Positions 51,701 to 64,000 of a stretch of 64,000 nt of DNA are shown in pieces. This DNA comes from Gorsachius magnificus. Taxonomy: Eukaryota; Chordata; Aves; Pelecaniformes; Ardeidae. Made by a program: the position numbers and the translations under genes. The stretch's first letter is position 1; the number at the start of each line of letters is the position of its first letter. The DNA lies in contig CM067089.1 of NCBI GenBank assembly GCA_034008185.1, positions 22,416,213-22,480,212 of the forward strand. Reading direction: 5' to 3'. The notes below the pieces were generated by a model. That model worked only from the letters and a program-made list of their open reading frames with translations. It had not been told where the DNA came from and did no database searches.

Positions 51701-54700
51701 TAGAAAGGGGGTGAATTTATAAGGAGAAAAAGCCTAGAGCCAGAGCTGTTCTCTTCCTGGTGCCTGTCGGGCAGGGACAGCAGCTTCCCATCCAGCTGGG
51801 AGACCCGCGGAGGCAGCCGCTGGCACCGTCGCATGGGAGCCAGGGAGAGGATGCACATGGGTAGCGACTGGAAGGAAAGGTGTGTTTGTTACATATTTGG
51901 GAACCTTTATCTTGGAAGCAATTACAGGTGGATGGAAGGAGTTACAGGTGCCAGAGCAGGCTAGGAGCCAGGGTCAGCTTTACAAAACTGAAACCTCTGA
52001 GTAAGCCTGTCTGCATGTTGCTAGTACAGGAGCTGTCTCTAAAGAAACCATTCTTTTATGTTAAAAGACTGAAGATTCAGATGGAGATGATAAATTTGAT
52101 TTTTGAGGTGCCAATTTCAGTAACTCCCTGAGACCAGGCAAACGACTTAGTAGAAATGCCATGAAGGTCTAGCGTTGACTTTCTTAATGTCTCTGCCTAC
52201 AGTGAGATCTAGCCAATGCGGAAGAAAGCTCCTTTAATTAAATCTGAAAGGGCTGTATAATCTAGAATAATACCTACAGCCTTTTGTGTCAGTGGCATGG
52301 GGTTGCCTTTGGGTAAATACATTGGTACAGAGCTCACGTGCTGTCCCCATCTCAGACCTTTCCTGTGGTCTTTCATAACTGCTGAGCAGATCCCCCTCTC
52401 CCTTTGCTTCTCTGTGGCCTGTTCACAGCAAGCTGAGGTGGCCTTCCTTGATGCCACCATGCAGGGCATGTGCAATAGCTATGTAATTATGTAGATACAT
52501 ACAAAATCTCTCTGAAATCCTCCTAGTTTTCAATTCAGTTCAAAAAGCAAACTTGTTCTGAACAAGTCCCAATTACAACTTGAATATGGGCCACGCTTTA
52601 AAACCAGTTTTAATCTAGGTGCCCACTGCATCTCTGAGGCAGGCCAAGCACACTGTGTTGTGCCCAGCAGCTTGGATCAACCTCATAACCACTGCACTGG
52701 TGCGGTTCAGGATGGGGTGTGAATTTTCAATACTGGGACTGGATTCCCCTGAGCCTTATACCTTGTGTTGTCATTTACACCTATGGAACCAGCTGTAAAA
52801 TACTCCTCCCTGGTTTTCCCATGTCCACTCTAGTTTGCACAGATGAAACCAATGCAAGATGTGCAAAAAGAGTCTCAAAGCAAACAGGACCCTGCACAGG
52901 AGGACCCTGTCCTTCAGTTACAGGAAGGCAGGAGTCTGAATTCCTCCTTAAATCTGGTCCAGTACAGAGTCAAGCCCTAGAAGAGAGGAAATTGTGCTTG
53001 ACAGATGCAATCATATGCAAATGGCTGTAGAAGAGGGGAAATTATCATCTACAAACATTGGGCAGAAATTCCATCTGCCGCCGCCTCAAGAAGGGCTCTT
53101 AATAAATTCTGAGACAGCAAAGTGACACACATCTTAATCAAGACTTAATCCATGGAATTAATTCACTGCGCGTTTCTGCATAATTCTGAGAGTAATGCTA
53201 AAAGCCATGGCAATATCAGCAGCAGATGGACTCCCCCTACTCCATGCAAAGGTATTAAAGAAAACACAGCCCCTGTCACATCACTTCGTGTACATACACA
53301 TGGCAAAAAGCAACAGGGCTGTGCCCTGCTGCTGCCAGGAGCTTACACAGCCGGCGGACATCAAAGGTCAGGCTCGCCGTGAGGTGGAAATGGAAACCAG
53401 CCTCATGGCAAAGATAGAGCCCCTGCCGCTTCTCTCCCAAAGGACAGGAGAAGCCTGGAGCGAGGCAAAGGTCTGGGAAACCGGCACCAGGTTCCTTCAT
53501 TACACACCACTTTTGGCAAGAGCTGATTGACGCCGGTGTCAAGACAGATTCGCCAGTGCCCGGGAAAGGCTGGGGATGGAGGTCAAGCGAAGGAGAGAGG
53601 GGAGGGAAATCGCTGGGGGTTTCGTGAGCAAGATCTGCTGGAGAAACCAGGCAGATAATGGTTAGAAATGGCTCCCTGCCCTCTCACCATGGCCTGGGAA
53701 GCACGCTGCAGGTATGGGGGTCAGCCTTGCCAAGGGCCCTGGCGGCAGCCCTGCTCAAATTGACAGGAGGTTTTAGGCAGATCTGAAAATACATTCTTAG
53801 TCACTGTCATCCACCTCCAAAGGAGGTGCAACAGCTATGTGACTAATCTCTTGTTTACATGTCTAAACGCTAGTGCAGTCCAGACGAAATACTGCCTACA
53901 GCAGGCTCCCTCCCCGACACGTGTGGATTTGAGGGGCTGGGCACTCCTTCACCATCTAGAAGCCTGTCTTCACAACTGACCTCCACCTGCAGTTTGGAAG
54001 TCCCAAATGCCTGGTCCAAACCTCCCTAAACCCGGGGGTCCCAGATCCTGGCATGGTGCATCAGTGCTGTTAGGTTTTAGAGCAAGAGGCTCCCTAGCTG
54101 GGAAGGTGCGGTGTTAGCTGGGGTGACGAGAGTGTCACGAGCTGCTGTGGTCCCCTCGAAGCAGTCCAACCGTCAGAAACTGTTACACCTGCATTGGTGG
54201 CAACACATTGTCCTGCATACAGCAGGGTTATTATCTGAAACTCAGATTAAGGGCCTTTGCAAGGTGATGTGTCTGGGCTTGTAGCACTTGCTGCTTTGTG
54301 CCTGCCTCTCCATGAGCATCCAGTGTGGTCCAGAACAAAGCTGTGCTCTCAGCTGAGCTCTTCTGGGCAATACAGGTGGAGGGTGAGGGGGCCCCGAGAA
54401 AGAGCCTGATGAGAATAATTGATCGGAACAGAGAGGTGTGGAGAGAGGTGGTGGAGGAGTCCCAGTGGTGCCTGCAGTTGTGGGGAGTAGACCCGCCAGC
54501 TTCCCAGGTGGGATGCTTTCAGCCCAGGGAGGTGGCTCACGGGCACAGGACAGTCACTTGAGGGAATATGGGGAGCCGTCAGTGACAATGACCTAAGGCT
54601 GGAAGCAAGCTGCTGCTGCAGCCAGGATCACTCATTCCCAGGCACCCAAGGGTGTGTAATGTGATTCCTGTGTTAATTCAGGCTCCAGAGGACCTTACTA

Positions 54701-55296
54701 CCCCAAAGGAGTCCACTTGCACTGCTCCAGGTCCCTGCTGGAGGCAGTGGCTGTGCAGGCAGACGTGCCTTCCTATCACTGTCACATATGGGAGTGCTTT
54801 GCTTTTGGGATGTGTGCAGGTACATCTGCATTAGTACTCTCTGGACAGCTTTACCTGGGCTTGACTGGTTTGTGGAGAACCAAGGGAGAAAGAGGAGGGA
54901 AGCTGGGCAGGGAGGATGGGAGAGGCGGGATGTCTGGGGAGGGTGCTAACAGCCCTTGGCTGGCCCAGAACCACTTCCTCAGATCTCCGTTACACAGCAT
55001 GCTCCTGGCGTTGCTATTTCAGTCTGAATGTCACCTATAAATTGGAGACTCTTTCTCTGAAGGCTGCAAATAGAAGTGTCACTAGATGATCTTTGATTTA
55101 TAGGGAAGCTCAGCAGAAAGCCTGGCATGTCCATTTTCCAGCCAGGAAACTCAAAGGAGTCCAAGGATCACACGGGGATCCTTTGCTTTTCCTAGACCTT
55201 TCCTCAAGGGTTGGCAAATCCCTCCCGGAGGGGGTGGGGAGAGGTCACACACAGAGATTCATCTCCCTAATCATCCTGTGCCTGCTCCTTTTTCAG

Positions 55297-55328
55297 ATTC
55301 CTCCTCCTCCGCCACCCATCCCTGCCCC
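55297..55328 (+). other. PITX3: PITX3 5' UTR part in the ATG exon
   Basis: After the CTTTTTCAG acceptor 32 bases of C- and T-rich leader precede the ATG. An in-frame upstream ATG at 55278 lies before the acceptor and is therefore not in the mature message. Confidence 0.8.
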
Positions 55329-55437
55329 ATGGATTTCAACCTGCTGGCAGACGCGGAGGCTCGCAGCCCAGCCTTGTCTCTCTCTGACTCTGGAACCCCG
55401 CAACACGAGCATAACTGCAAAGGGCAGGACCACAGCG
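55329..55437 (+). CDS. PITX3: PITX3 coding exon 1 (residues 1-36)
   Basis: Encodes [20 protein letters not shown], then [16 protein letters not shown], plus the first base of codon 37, ending at a GTAAGT donor at 55438. The [17 protein letters not shown] pattern is specific to PITX3. The ATG is chosen because it gives the family N-terminus and is the first ATG after the acceptor. Upstream ATGs in the same frame lie in the intron. The exon ends in phase 1 and joins to the GAC codon completed by the next exon. Confidence 0.96.
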
Positions 55438-55855
55438 GTAAGTGCAAGGCTCAAGATGCAAGAGAGGCCCTGACCCATCCTTGTGGGTAGATCTGGGTGG
55501 CCAGTGGCTTGCAGGAGCCAGGGACACGCTGAGTTTCCTCTTGTACCGTGAGCCAGCACAGTGCCATGGTGGCATGGCCACCCCGGCAAGCGGGGGGAAG
55601 GCACAGGGGTGTGTATTGCGATGACAGCCATCAGGAGGGTGACAGCACCTCGGCTGTCAGGGTCCCAGCTGCAGGAAGCCTCCACTGATAGAGGGCACAG
55701 CCCATGGCAGGCAGGAGTCAGGCAAGCCAGGTCACTGCCCAACCAAGATTTTACTGTATTCACGTAAACAGGGTCCCTAGAGCAGGAGAGCTCTCCCCGC
55801 AACATGGGAAATCTCATCCAAGGCAAAGACGACTACACCTAGTTATAAACTGACA

Positions 55856-55875
55856 CCCCCCCCCCTTTTTTTTTT
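55856..55875 (+). repeat. C10-T10 polypyrimidine run
   Basis: Ten C followed by ten T residues in the PITX3 intron, not followed by a usable AG with an exon. Confidence 0.9.
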
Positions 55876-58742
55876 GAACTCTGTTTAAATTGCTTAGGTT
55901 AAAACTTTTCATGCTACGGGTTAACCTTGGGCTAAAACTTCCCAGGTTCAGGCAGTAAGAAGGAAGAGAAACACTGTCTTGCTTCTGTTTTAATTGAAAA
56001 AGCCTGGTCAGCTGTGCCTTGGCGCAAGGCTCCACAGTGGGCTGCTGCTGTCCCAAGGAGGTGCCTCTGACCATTCCCAAAGGCTGAACAAACCCCAAGC
56101 CTACGGGATTCTTTATCAGGCATTGAAGAAGAAACATCACCATTCACACCCACTCAGAAATCAGCTACCAAATGCTACGGCATCTCCTGGATTTTGCATC
56201 TGTCCTGTGACTGCTCCATCCCTTGTTTCTCTGGATGTGGCAGGACAATGCAAAGCTGCCCCTGCCAGTGCCAGCATGAGGGGAGGTGAGGGCTGGGGAC
56301 AGCCTGCTACTCCCTGTGTAAAGCCTCCAGGCTCACCCGCGTGCAAAAAGCTAATAAGCATAATGATGCAGATTAAAATTCTTCAGAGTAAGTATTGTGA
56401 AGGGAGTTACACTGGGATAACTATGGTCAGAGAATCCACCCGCTGAATTCCCTGCTGCATGCGTACCTTAGTTGGGCACATCCCCAAGCTCAGTGGCTCC
56501 TCGTCAGCTGCTTTGGATGCATGGCGGTCGTCTCCATTCAAGTGGCCTTCCCGATCGAGCCCACCCTGGCACGCTGCAGAACTGCCAATTTAGGAGCTGA
56601 CTTTTTTTTCCATTAGGCGCGAGCAGCTAATTCCAGCTATGACTGCAGTCATTTCATTGAGTGGGCGAACGTGCACGAGATATATTCCACAACCTATTTT
56701 GGGTTGACAATAAACGCTGGGTGCCTGGCTACCTCACTCCCCACTGTCTTAAACGGTCTAGAAATAAAGTGGTTCTGGGAGGTGGGTGTTTGCCAACGCT
56801 ACCTGCATGCAGAGGCTGGCAGCTTGTGCATTCGCACCAGAGAGGCTGATGGCAGCCACTCGTCACCAGTGTCAGGCAGAGCAGAGCATGCCACCAAGGG
56901 CTGCCCACAATGGGGCAGGGCTGCGCTTCTGGCACTTCTTGCCTCTCCTCAAAAGAGCAGCCTCTCTACTCCTCCTTGGCTCCACAGAGCAAGGGATCCC
57001 GAGGAAGGGAGCACAAACCTTGCTTGTCTGGGCTTAGCTTTTGGAGATCCCAAGTGTCCTCCGATGGTGTGGTGCGGTTTGTGACACCCCCTTCTGTTAG
57101 GTTGCATCAGGCAGCCACAGGTCAGGGGGAGAGCAAGGATGAGGAGGGAGGAAGTGAGGAACTGCCCTGCATCTCCCCATATTCTGCTCCTCAGCATGGA
57201 TTCAAGGCACTGTCCTTCCTGCGGGGCCCCTTTTTTCCCTGTCATTGCCACACTTCTGGTTCCCACTGCAACACCCAAGCTCTGCACTATTCACAAGAGA
57301 GCACTTTTTCCCTGCCTAGAGAAGAAGCAGAAATGGAGATGCCACTCCCTATAAGCAGTGCTCAGGAAGAGCCACAGGTAGCAGGTATGGAAATGGAGAG
57401 GACAATAAGAGGAACGTGTAGCTGCAGAGATTTTTCTAGGCTCAAAGTCACGATTCCTACATCTCCTTGGACTTCACAAGATTTATGGAAAGTTCTACAC
57501 CAGAAGGTATGGAGAAGATGAATACCAAAGCAAGATGGTGAGCTCTTCCACCCAGATGCAGCCCATAAGCCAGCGGCACCTTCATTCTGTTCTCCTTCCC
57601 CCTCAGTGTAGTTTCTTCCTGTGTGAAGAAGGGCAGTTCTGAGCCAGAGCTCCCTATTAGGGCACAGCCTCCTGCTTTGCAGCAGTCCCTTCGGAAATCC
57701 GCATTTGTCAGGGGCTCCTGTGGGAACATATCCCCTGTATGCATCAGGCTCTTAATTAACCCAGACTTAGCAGATGAACAAACAAACCAAATGTTGTCCC
57801 TTCATCTGTACTGAGCCATTCCTAATAACTAGCTCAGATGTGGTGGCATCACTCCCCTTTTAATCTGTTTTAGAGATGGATAATGTGGGAAATCTCCCTC
57901 TTCCAACACTGGCTTAGAGCACTGAGCTAGAGAAATCAGATTTATCTCCTTGGCAAGAACCACTATAAAAAAGTTCCACATTAAGAGCATGCTTCCAAGA
58001 GTTCTGCTGAATGTGGGATCCCCACATGAAGATGCTCATGGGAACGAGAGAGTACCACGAGACCACAGCCGTTCCACTTTTCAGGTCCTATGGCTTCGTC
58101 TGTTTCAAGAGTGCACAGGGAAAGTTCTTTTGGGGGTAATGCCCTGGGTGGAAACATGAGCTGGTCCTGGCACTGGGAACAGGAAACAGCACCTTCCTGC
58201 TCAGCAGAACCAGCTTGTGCCCTGCTGTTGTGAGCAATAGCCAGCTTGCTCTCCTTGAATTAGCTTTCCTGCTGGTGGACAGCATTAAACATGTCACAGA
58301 AGTGGAGGCAGGTGGCGGGGATCCTGGAGAGCACCCGCATTGCTTCGGTCAATGCAATGCATACCTATGGAAACAAGCCTTTTCTGACCCTACATGGGCT
58401 TTTCTCCATGAAGAGCAAGTGCCTCTCCTGCAAATGCTCTCTGTGCTCTCTTTGGAGGAAGGCAAGTGCAAGGAGGGTTTTCCCCAAAACAGCAGTGAGA
58501 GGTTCTGGAATTAACATGCTGCCGCAGGAACGGGGTAGCGGCACTAGGTTCCCAGGACAGGAGCATCTCCCAGGGCTGGGCCCCATTAAAGCACTGCTGT
58601 TGGGTACAGCACTGCCCTGTAGCAGAGCCCTTTCTCTGTCACGGCTCAGATGCTTTTCAGCCTCTCTCTCAGGCGCTCTCTTTTCCACGTAGCTTTTATG
58701 GGGCATATTTTTCCAGAGCACATCCATCTGACTTGAGGAACA

Positions 58743-58758
58743 TTTTTTTTTTTTTTTT
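58743..58758 (+). repeat. Poly-T tract (T16)
   Basis: A homopolymer run in the second PITX3 intron followed by CCCC. Confidence 0.9.
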
Positions 58759-60119
58759 CCCCTTGCCCAGCTCTATTCCGGGTTACTGTTTTCTTGCCTC
58801 CCTGCTTGTTAAGGGGCTGTACAAGACACCTTCCACATTAGGATTTTTCTGGACTTCGAAGCCCTTTAAGCTAGTTTCCACTTAAAAAACCATGACTAAA
58901 CAAAAAAGTCCTTTTAATCTGAATCTCAGCAGAGTGATGCCAGGATTTTTTAAGGGTTCTTCTCCCTGATGCCACAGCATTGCAACTGTTTGCAGTAATT
59001 TCTACTTAGTTTAGCTGAGAGTTTCCCACTGTAAAAGAACACCTCCCCTCCCTGCTGAAAACCAGATTGTCAGTTGGAACTGCTTCACCTTGCTTCTAGA
59101 TCAGAGGAAGTAGTTGAATATCAGAAATTATTTTCACAGGAATGATTTTCTTCTGTGGTGACTCATCTTGGTTCCCAGCAGAATTAAACACAAGCTAGCT
59201 TTCCTCCCTGTAGCTGTCCTCCATAGATTGCCAAAGTGCTCAAATGTGACATTTTCTTTTGATGATGGAAGATATTTATATTCCCATTCTGCCCATTTGC
59301 AGGGAACCAACAGTCCCAGGAGGGGCTGTGGCACAGGGAAGTACCTGGCTGCCCACCTTCAGCCACAGCAGCCCAAAGCTCAGCATTAAGGCCTGGGCTT
59401 AATGCCTAGGAGGAGGCTGAGTTGTACTTTTCAGTTAGGTACCAGCGTGAACACTGGAGAGTTTCAACACGTTCATTTAAAGGGCAACAAAATGAAAGAT
59501 GCTGCCTCGAGGAGAGGGATCTCCAAGCGAGGAGGAAGGGAGGGGCAGAAGGACGGGGAGATGCTGTAGTACTTCATGGTAAGGTCTGAGAGAGGCCTTT
59601 TCCTACTTTTTTAAAACAAAAATACATGAACCTAAGTAAGAAGGTAGAGGAAGGATAAAAATTTGTGCTTCTCAGGTTTAGTTAATTTAAGAGCCTCAAC
59701 TTGCTGTCATTGGCAATTTCCCATCACTTGTCCACAAAACCACTACTGGATCTTTTGCTGTGTCATAAGTAGCCATTTCCGTTCAGTTTTTCTAAAGGGC
59801 ACCTTAGGCACAGAGTTTTAAGCAGAGTAGGGAACTGCTGGCCTGGGTAAGTTCTGCCACTATCACCCATCCTAAGTGTGACAAATTAAAGCCAGAGATT
59901 GGAAGTTTGGAAAATCCAAATCCTGTCACTTGCAAGCTGACAGCCATTCAGCAGTTAAACAAGGACAAGCCATGCTGCATCACGGGGCAGGGGGATGCCT
60001 GCTCACAAGGGCAAGGGAGGGAGACAGGAGCACTCCTGTGGCCGCAGCCAAGGGGGACCTCGCTGAGCATGCACTGGTTGCCCCAAGGACAGGCTCCCCA
60101 AATGTATCCAAGCCCCTGA

Positions 60120-61949
<1,830 letters not shown>

Positions 61950-62040
61950 AGGGCTGCCCTCTGCCAACCAGAGACTTGACCTTAGCCTGACAAAAGGAGA
62001 CCTTTAGCCCTACAACAGCGTACGTCCTGCACAGAATGAG

Positions 62041-62096
62041 AGTGAACATGAAAGAGCAAGAGAGCGAGAGAGAGTGAGAGCGAGCGGCGAGCAGGC
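62041..62096 (+). repeat. GA-rich simple repeat in the PITX3 3' UTR
   Basis: An imperfect run of GAGA, GAGC and GAGT units just after the stop codon region. Confidence 0.75.
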
Positions 62097-62603
62097 AGAC
62101 GGACCTCTATGAAGATTTGTCTAACTATCGTATGGTGAATTTTGACTGTCTCTCCCTTCCCAAACCCCTTCCCCTCTTGCCCACCAAACCTCCTCCTTCG
62201 TGGTAAAGAAACCAAAACAGTCTACTGGAGCCCCTTGGGGAAACAGGAGCCCTGACGTGCAAGGTGCCTGACCCATGGGCAGCAGAACCAGATGTGTTTC
62301 AATCTGCCCCTCTGAGCTCCCCAGGGGTGAGCTCCCCAAATCCTTGGGACAGCACGGGCAGCTGGACGCCACCCCCACAGGGAACAGCCTGGGACAGGGC
62401 AACGCAGGGGCTGCCATTCGGTGCATGGCTGACCCCTTCTTCCTGCACGCGTGAGAGATTTCAGCTAAAGACGTCTTGCCCACTTATTTATCACACAGCC
62501 AGTAAGGAAAGCCTTGTCTCAGTCAATTGGCATCTCTCTTTATAATGCATACATACACATGGCCCTTCAGACTTGAAGCCTTTAGGAACTGGGAGTTGTA
62601 AGG

Positions 62604-62660
62604 ATATAAAATATGTGTGTGTGTATAAATCTTATATATATACACACAAATACATATATA
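62604..62660 (+). repeat. TG/TA microsatellite in the PITX3 3' UTR
   Basis: A short TGTGTGTGTG run is followed by TATATA and ACACA units; the pattern is partly self-complementary. Confidence 0.75.
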
Positions 62661-62913
62661 GACATTAAAATATGCTTTTTTGTTTTGTACAAGAAATAAC
62701 CTACAAAGTAGACCTTAAAATCAAAAACCCCATAAAGCAAGCACAGCCACCAAGGCGGCGTCCTGCCTGTCATGCTTTACTGCTTCAGTCATTTCCAGTC
62801 AGACAGGAACACCTTCGCCAGTGTACATCCAAAGCATCCCCTTTTGCAACAATCAGCTCCCCCTTGCACATCTCCTTCCCTTCCCCTCTCCAAATCCCAT
62901 TTCCAAAAAAGAT

Positions 62914-62919
62914 AATAAA
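62914..62919 (+). terminator. PITX3: Poly(A) signal AATAAA, likely PITX3
   Basis: A canonical AATAAA lies 965 bases after the stop codon, with a GTTGG-containing stretch downstream. I saw no other canonical hexamer between the stop and this point. Cleavage would be expected some 15-25 bases later. Confidence 0.6.
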
Positions 62920-62940
62920 GTAAAAGTTGGCACAATCCCT

Positions 62941-64000
62941 TTAAGGCTTCTGCCTGTCTGGTTATTGAGAGCACAAACCTGTTTCTGAAGACTCAGAAAT
63001 CAAGCTCCAGCAGCCCAGGTGATAGTGACAATCTTTGGGAGCACCAGCATAAGGCATCCTGAGTTGGAACAGGGGCCTGAGTTTTGGAGGAGCCATCTCT
63101 GTTCCTCGCTTACAAATGAAACACCTGGCTCCTCAGCAGACACAGTATGAAGGGGAAAACAAGCCCCCTCCCTGCTCCCTGTCTGCATGCACCCACTGCA
63201 ACAGGAAGATCAAGCCCCTCCTGGCTCAGGCTTCCCTGCCGTGCTGGATGGGGCCAGCGCCTTTGGGCTCCTGGCAGCCCAGGGCAGGAGAGCCCTTCCA
63301 GGCATTCCCACTCTGAACAGCAGTCCCCAGGGGAGAGGCTGGCTGCAGCAACCTGCCCTGCTAGCCTGCCCCTACACAGTTTCCATTGGGAAAACCGTAA
63401 GGCAGAGGTGACTTTCCCAAAATGTACATGCACCAGGGGGACCTGCTGCTTCAGCCAATGCAGAGGGATGCAGCAGGTTCCTCCAAGGGCCCAAGGAAGC
63501 TCCACGTGCAGCAGGGGAGCAGGACATCCCTACCCAGTGCAACCTCCTTTCTCTTCATCAGGCACACGCTCCAAGGAGAAAGCACAACCCCAATATTTTA
63601 CTTTTATCTTAGGAAAAAAACCCCAAAGCATAACACCACAAGAAACTACCTTACTTGGATGAATAGGACAGGCAAACCTGACATAAACCAGTTTTCTGCA
63701 ATGTTGTTAGCATGGGGGAGGAAGCAAGTTCTTTCCTAAGAAGGGATCCTCACTAGGACGCAGTAAGAGGTCCCTCACAAGCAAACCATATGAGCAGCTC
63801 AGTCTTTGCCAAAGCCTATTCCACAGGGAGCAGCTGCTGCTGAAGGTATTAGCGAGCAGATGCTGAAAGCAGTCACAGATACCAGCCCAACTTCACTGTA
63901 ACAAAATTATTCTTTGCTCTGTGCTAATCCAAAATGATGGAGCCAAGTTACCCTGCACTAAACCAGCTACTGCTAGAAGCAACAACCCTATCTGCAACAT
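62941..64000. other. Region downstream of PITX3, no gene recognised
   Basis: In human the next gene on this side is ELOVL3, which would converge on PITX3 from the minus strand. No ELOVL-type coding exon (HXXHH motif or membrane segments) is visible here on either strand. The longest frames (about 170 codons plus, 130 codons minus) have no recognisable domain. The sequence holds no recognised repeat. Confidence 0.6.

Larger units (their letters stand above)
41242..55296 (+). other. PITX3: Large first intron of PITX3 (inferred)
   Basis: From the inferred donor at 41242 to the acceptor CTTTTTCAG at 55288-55296 is about 14 kb. The first 1.5 kb is CpG island. The rest holds no recognised coding exon or repeat family. 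Blocks that look like possible regulatory elements are AT-rich, TAAT-bearing segments near 44.26-44.36 kb, 45.5-46.3 kb, 47.82-47.99 kb and 48.47-48.75 kb; a perfect NBRE (AAAGGTCA) lies at 46155-46162. Short runs of A occur near 46.11, 46.65 and 47.29 kb. Open frames here have no recognisable domains. Confidence 0.55.
61950..62940 (+). other. PITX3: PITX3 3' UTR (end inferred)
   Basis: About 1 kb follows the stop. It carries a GA-rich simple repeat at about 62041-62096, a TG/TA microsatellite at 62604-62660 and a poly(A) signal near its end. No other coding potential is seen on the plus strand. Confidence 0.65.

Noticed and set aside
55278..55328. Upstream in-frame ATG extending PITX3 by 17 residues
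   Set aside because: It precedes the CAG acceptor at 55296 and so falls in the intron; the extended peptide is not part of the family N-terminus.
62941..64000. 3' end of ELOVL3 on the minus strand, expected from human synteny
   Set aside because: No ELOVL motifs or polyadenylation context were recognisable; the gene may be farther away or absent.

Overview
The window is vertebrate nuclear DNA, most likely from a bird or at least a sauropsid. It has split genes with GT-AG introns, two CpG islands, very few interspersed repeats, one CR1-like fragment of the kind common in archosaurs and turtles, and T/G-rich and A/C-rich strings typical of avian introns. The species cannot be named from the sequence. 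Nothing indicates bacterial, viral or plasmid DNA, and I found no operon, CRISPR array, tRNA or rRNA.

Two genes are recognised, arranged head to head. On the minus strand, from the CpG island at about 34.2-35.2 kb to the left edge, lies the 5' end of GBF1, the Golgi guanine nucleotide exchange factor for ARF GTPases. Its ATG exon (28719-28824) and the next coding exon (27352-27418) can be read directly. Everything below 27.35 kb appears to be one long GBF1 intron that continues past the window edge. On the plus strand, from a second CpG island at about 40.3-42.8 kb, lies PITX3, a bicoid-class (K50) paired-like homeodomain transcription factor. Its three coding exons (55329-55437, 60163-60368, 61386-61949) join in frame into a complete 292-residue protein. 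A non-coding first exon is inferred near 41.1-41.24 kb.

Layout: 1-27351 GBF1 intron; 27352-28824 two GBF1 coding exons with a 1.3 kb intron; 28825 to about 34.5 kb first GBF1 intron, with a CR1-like fragment near 32.4 kb; 34.2-35.2 kb GBF1 promoter CpG island with three CCAAT boxes and a TGACGTGG element; 35.3-40.2 kb intergenic, with a decayed LINE reverse-transcriptase fragment near 38.6-39.0 kb; 40.3-42.8 kb PITX3 promoter CpG island; 42.8-55.3 kb the rest of the large first PITX3 intron; 55.3-62.9 kb PITX3 coding exons and 3' UTR; 62.9-64.0 kb downstream sequence without a recognised gene.

The same divergent GBF1/PITX3 pairing is known in human, so this is conserved synteny. The genes have unrelated roles (secretory-pathway housekeeping versus lens and midbrain dopaminergic neuron development) and each has its own CpG island about 6 kb apart. 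I see no new biological system. The points worth a second look are regulatory: homeodomain sites near the PITX3 promoter, a stress-type element in the GBF1 promoter, a G/C hairpin, and the PITX2-like C-terminal half of this PITX3.
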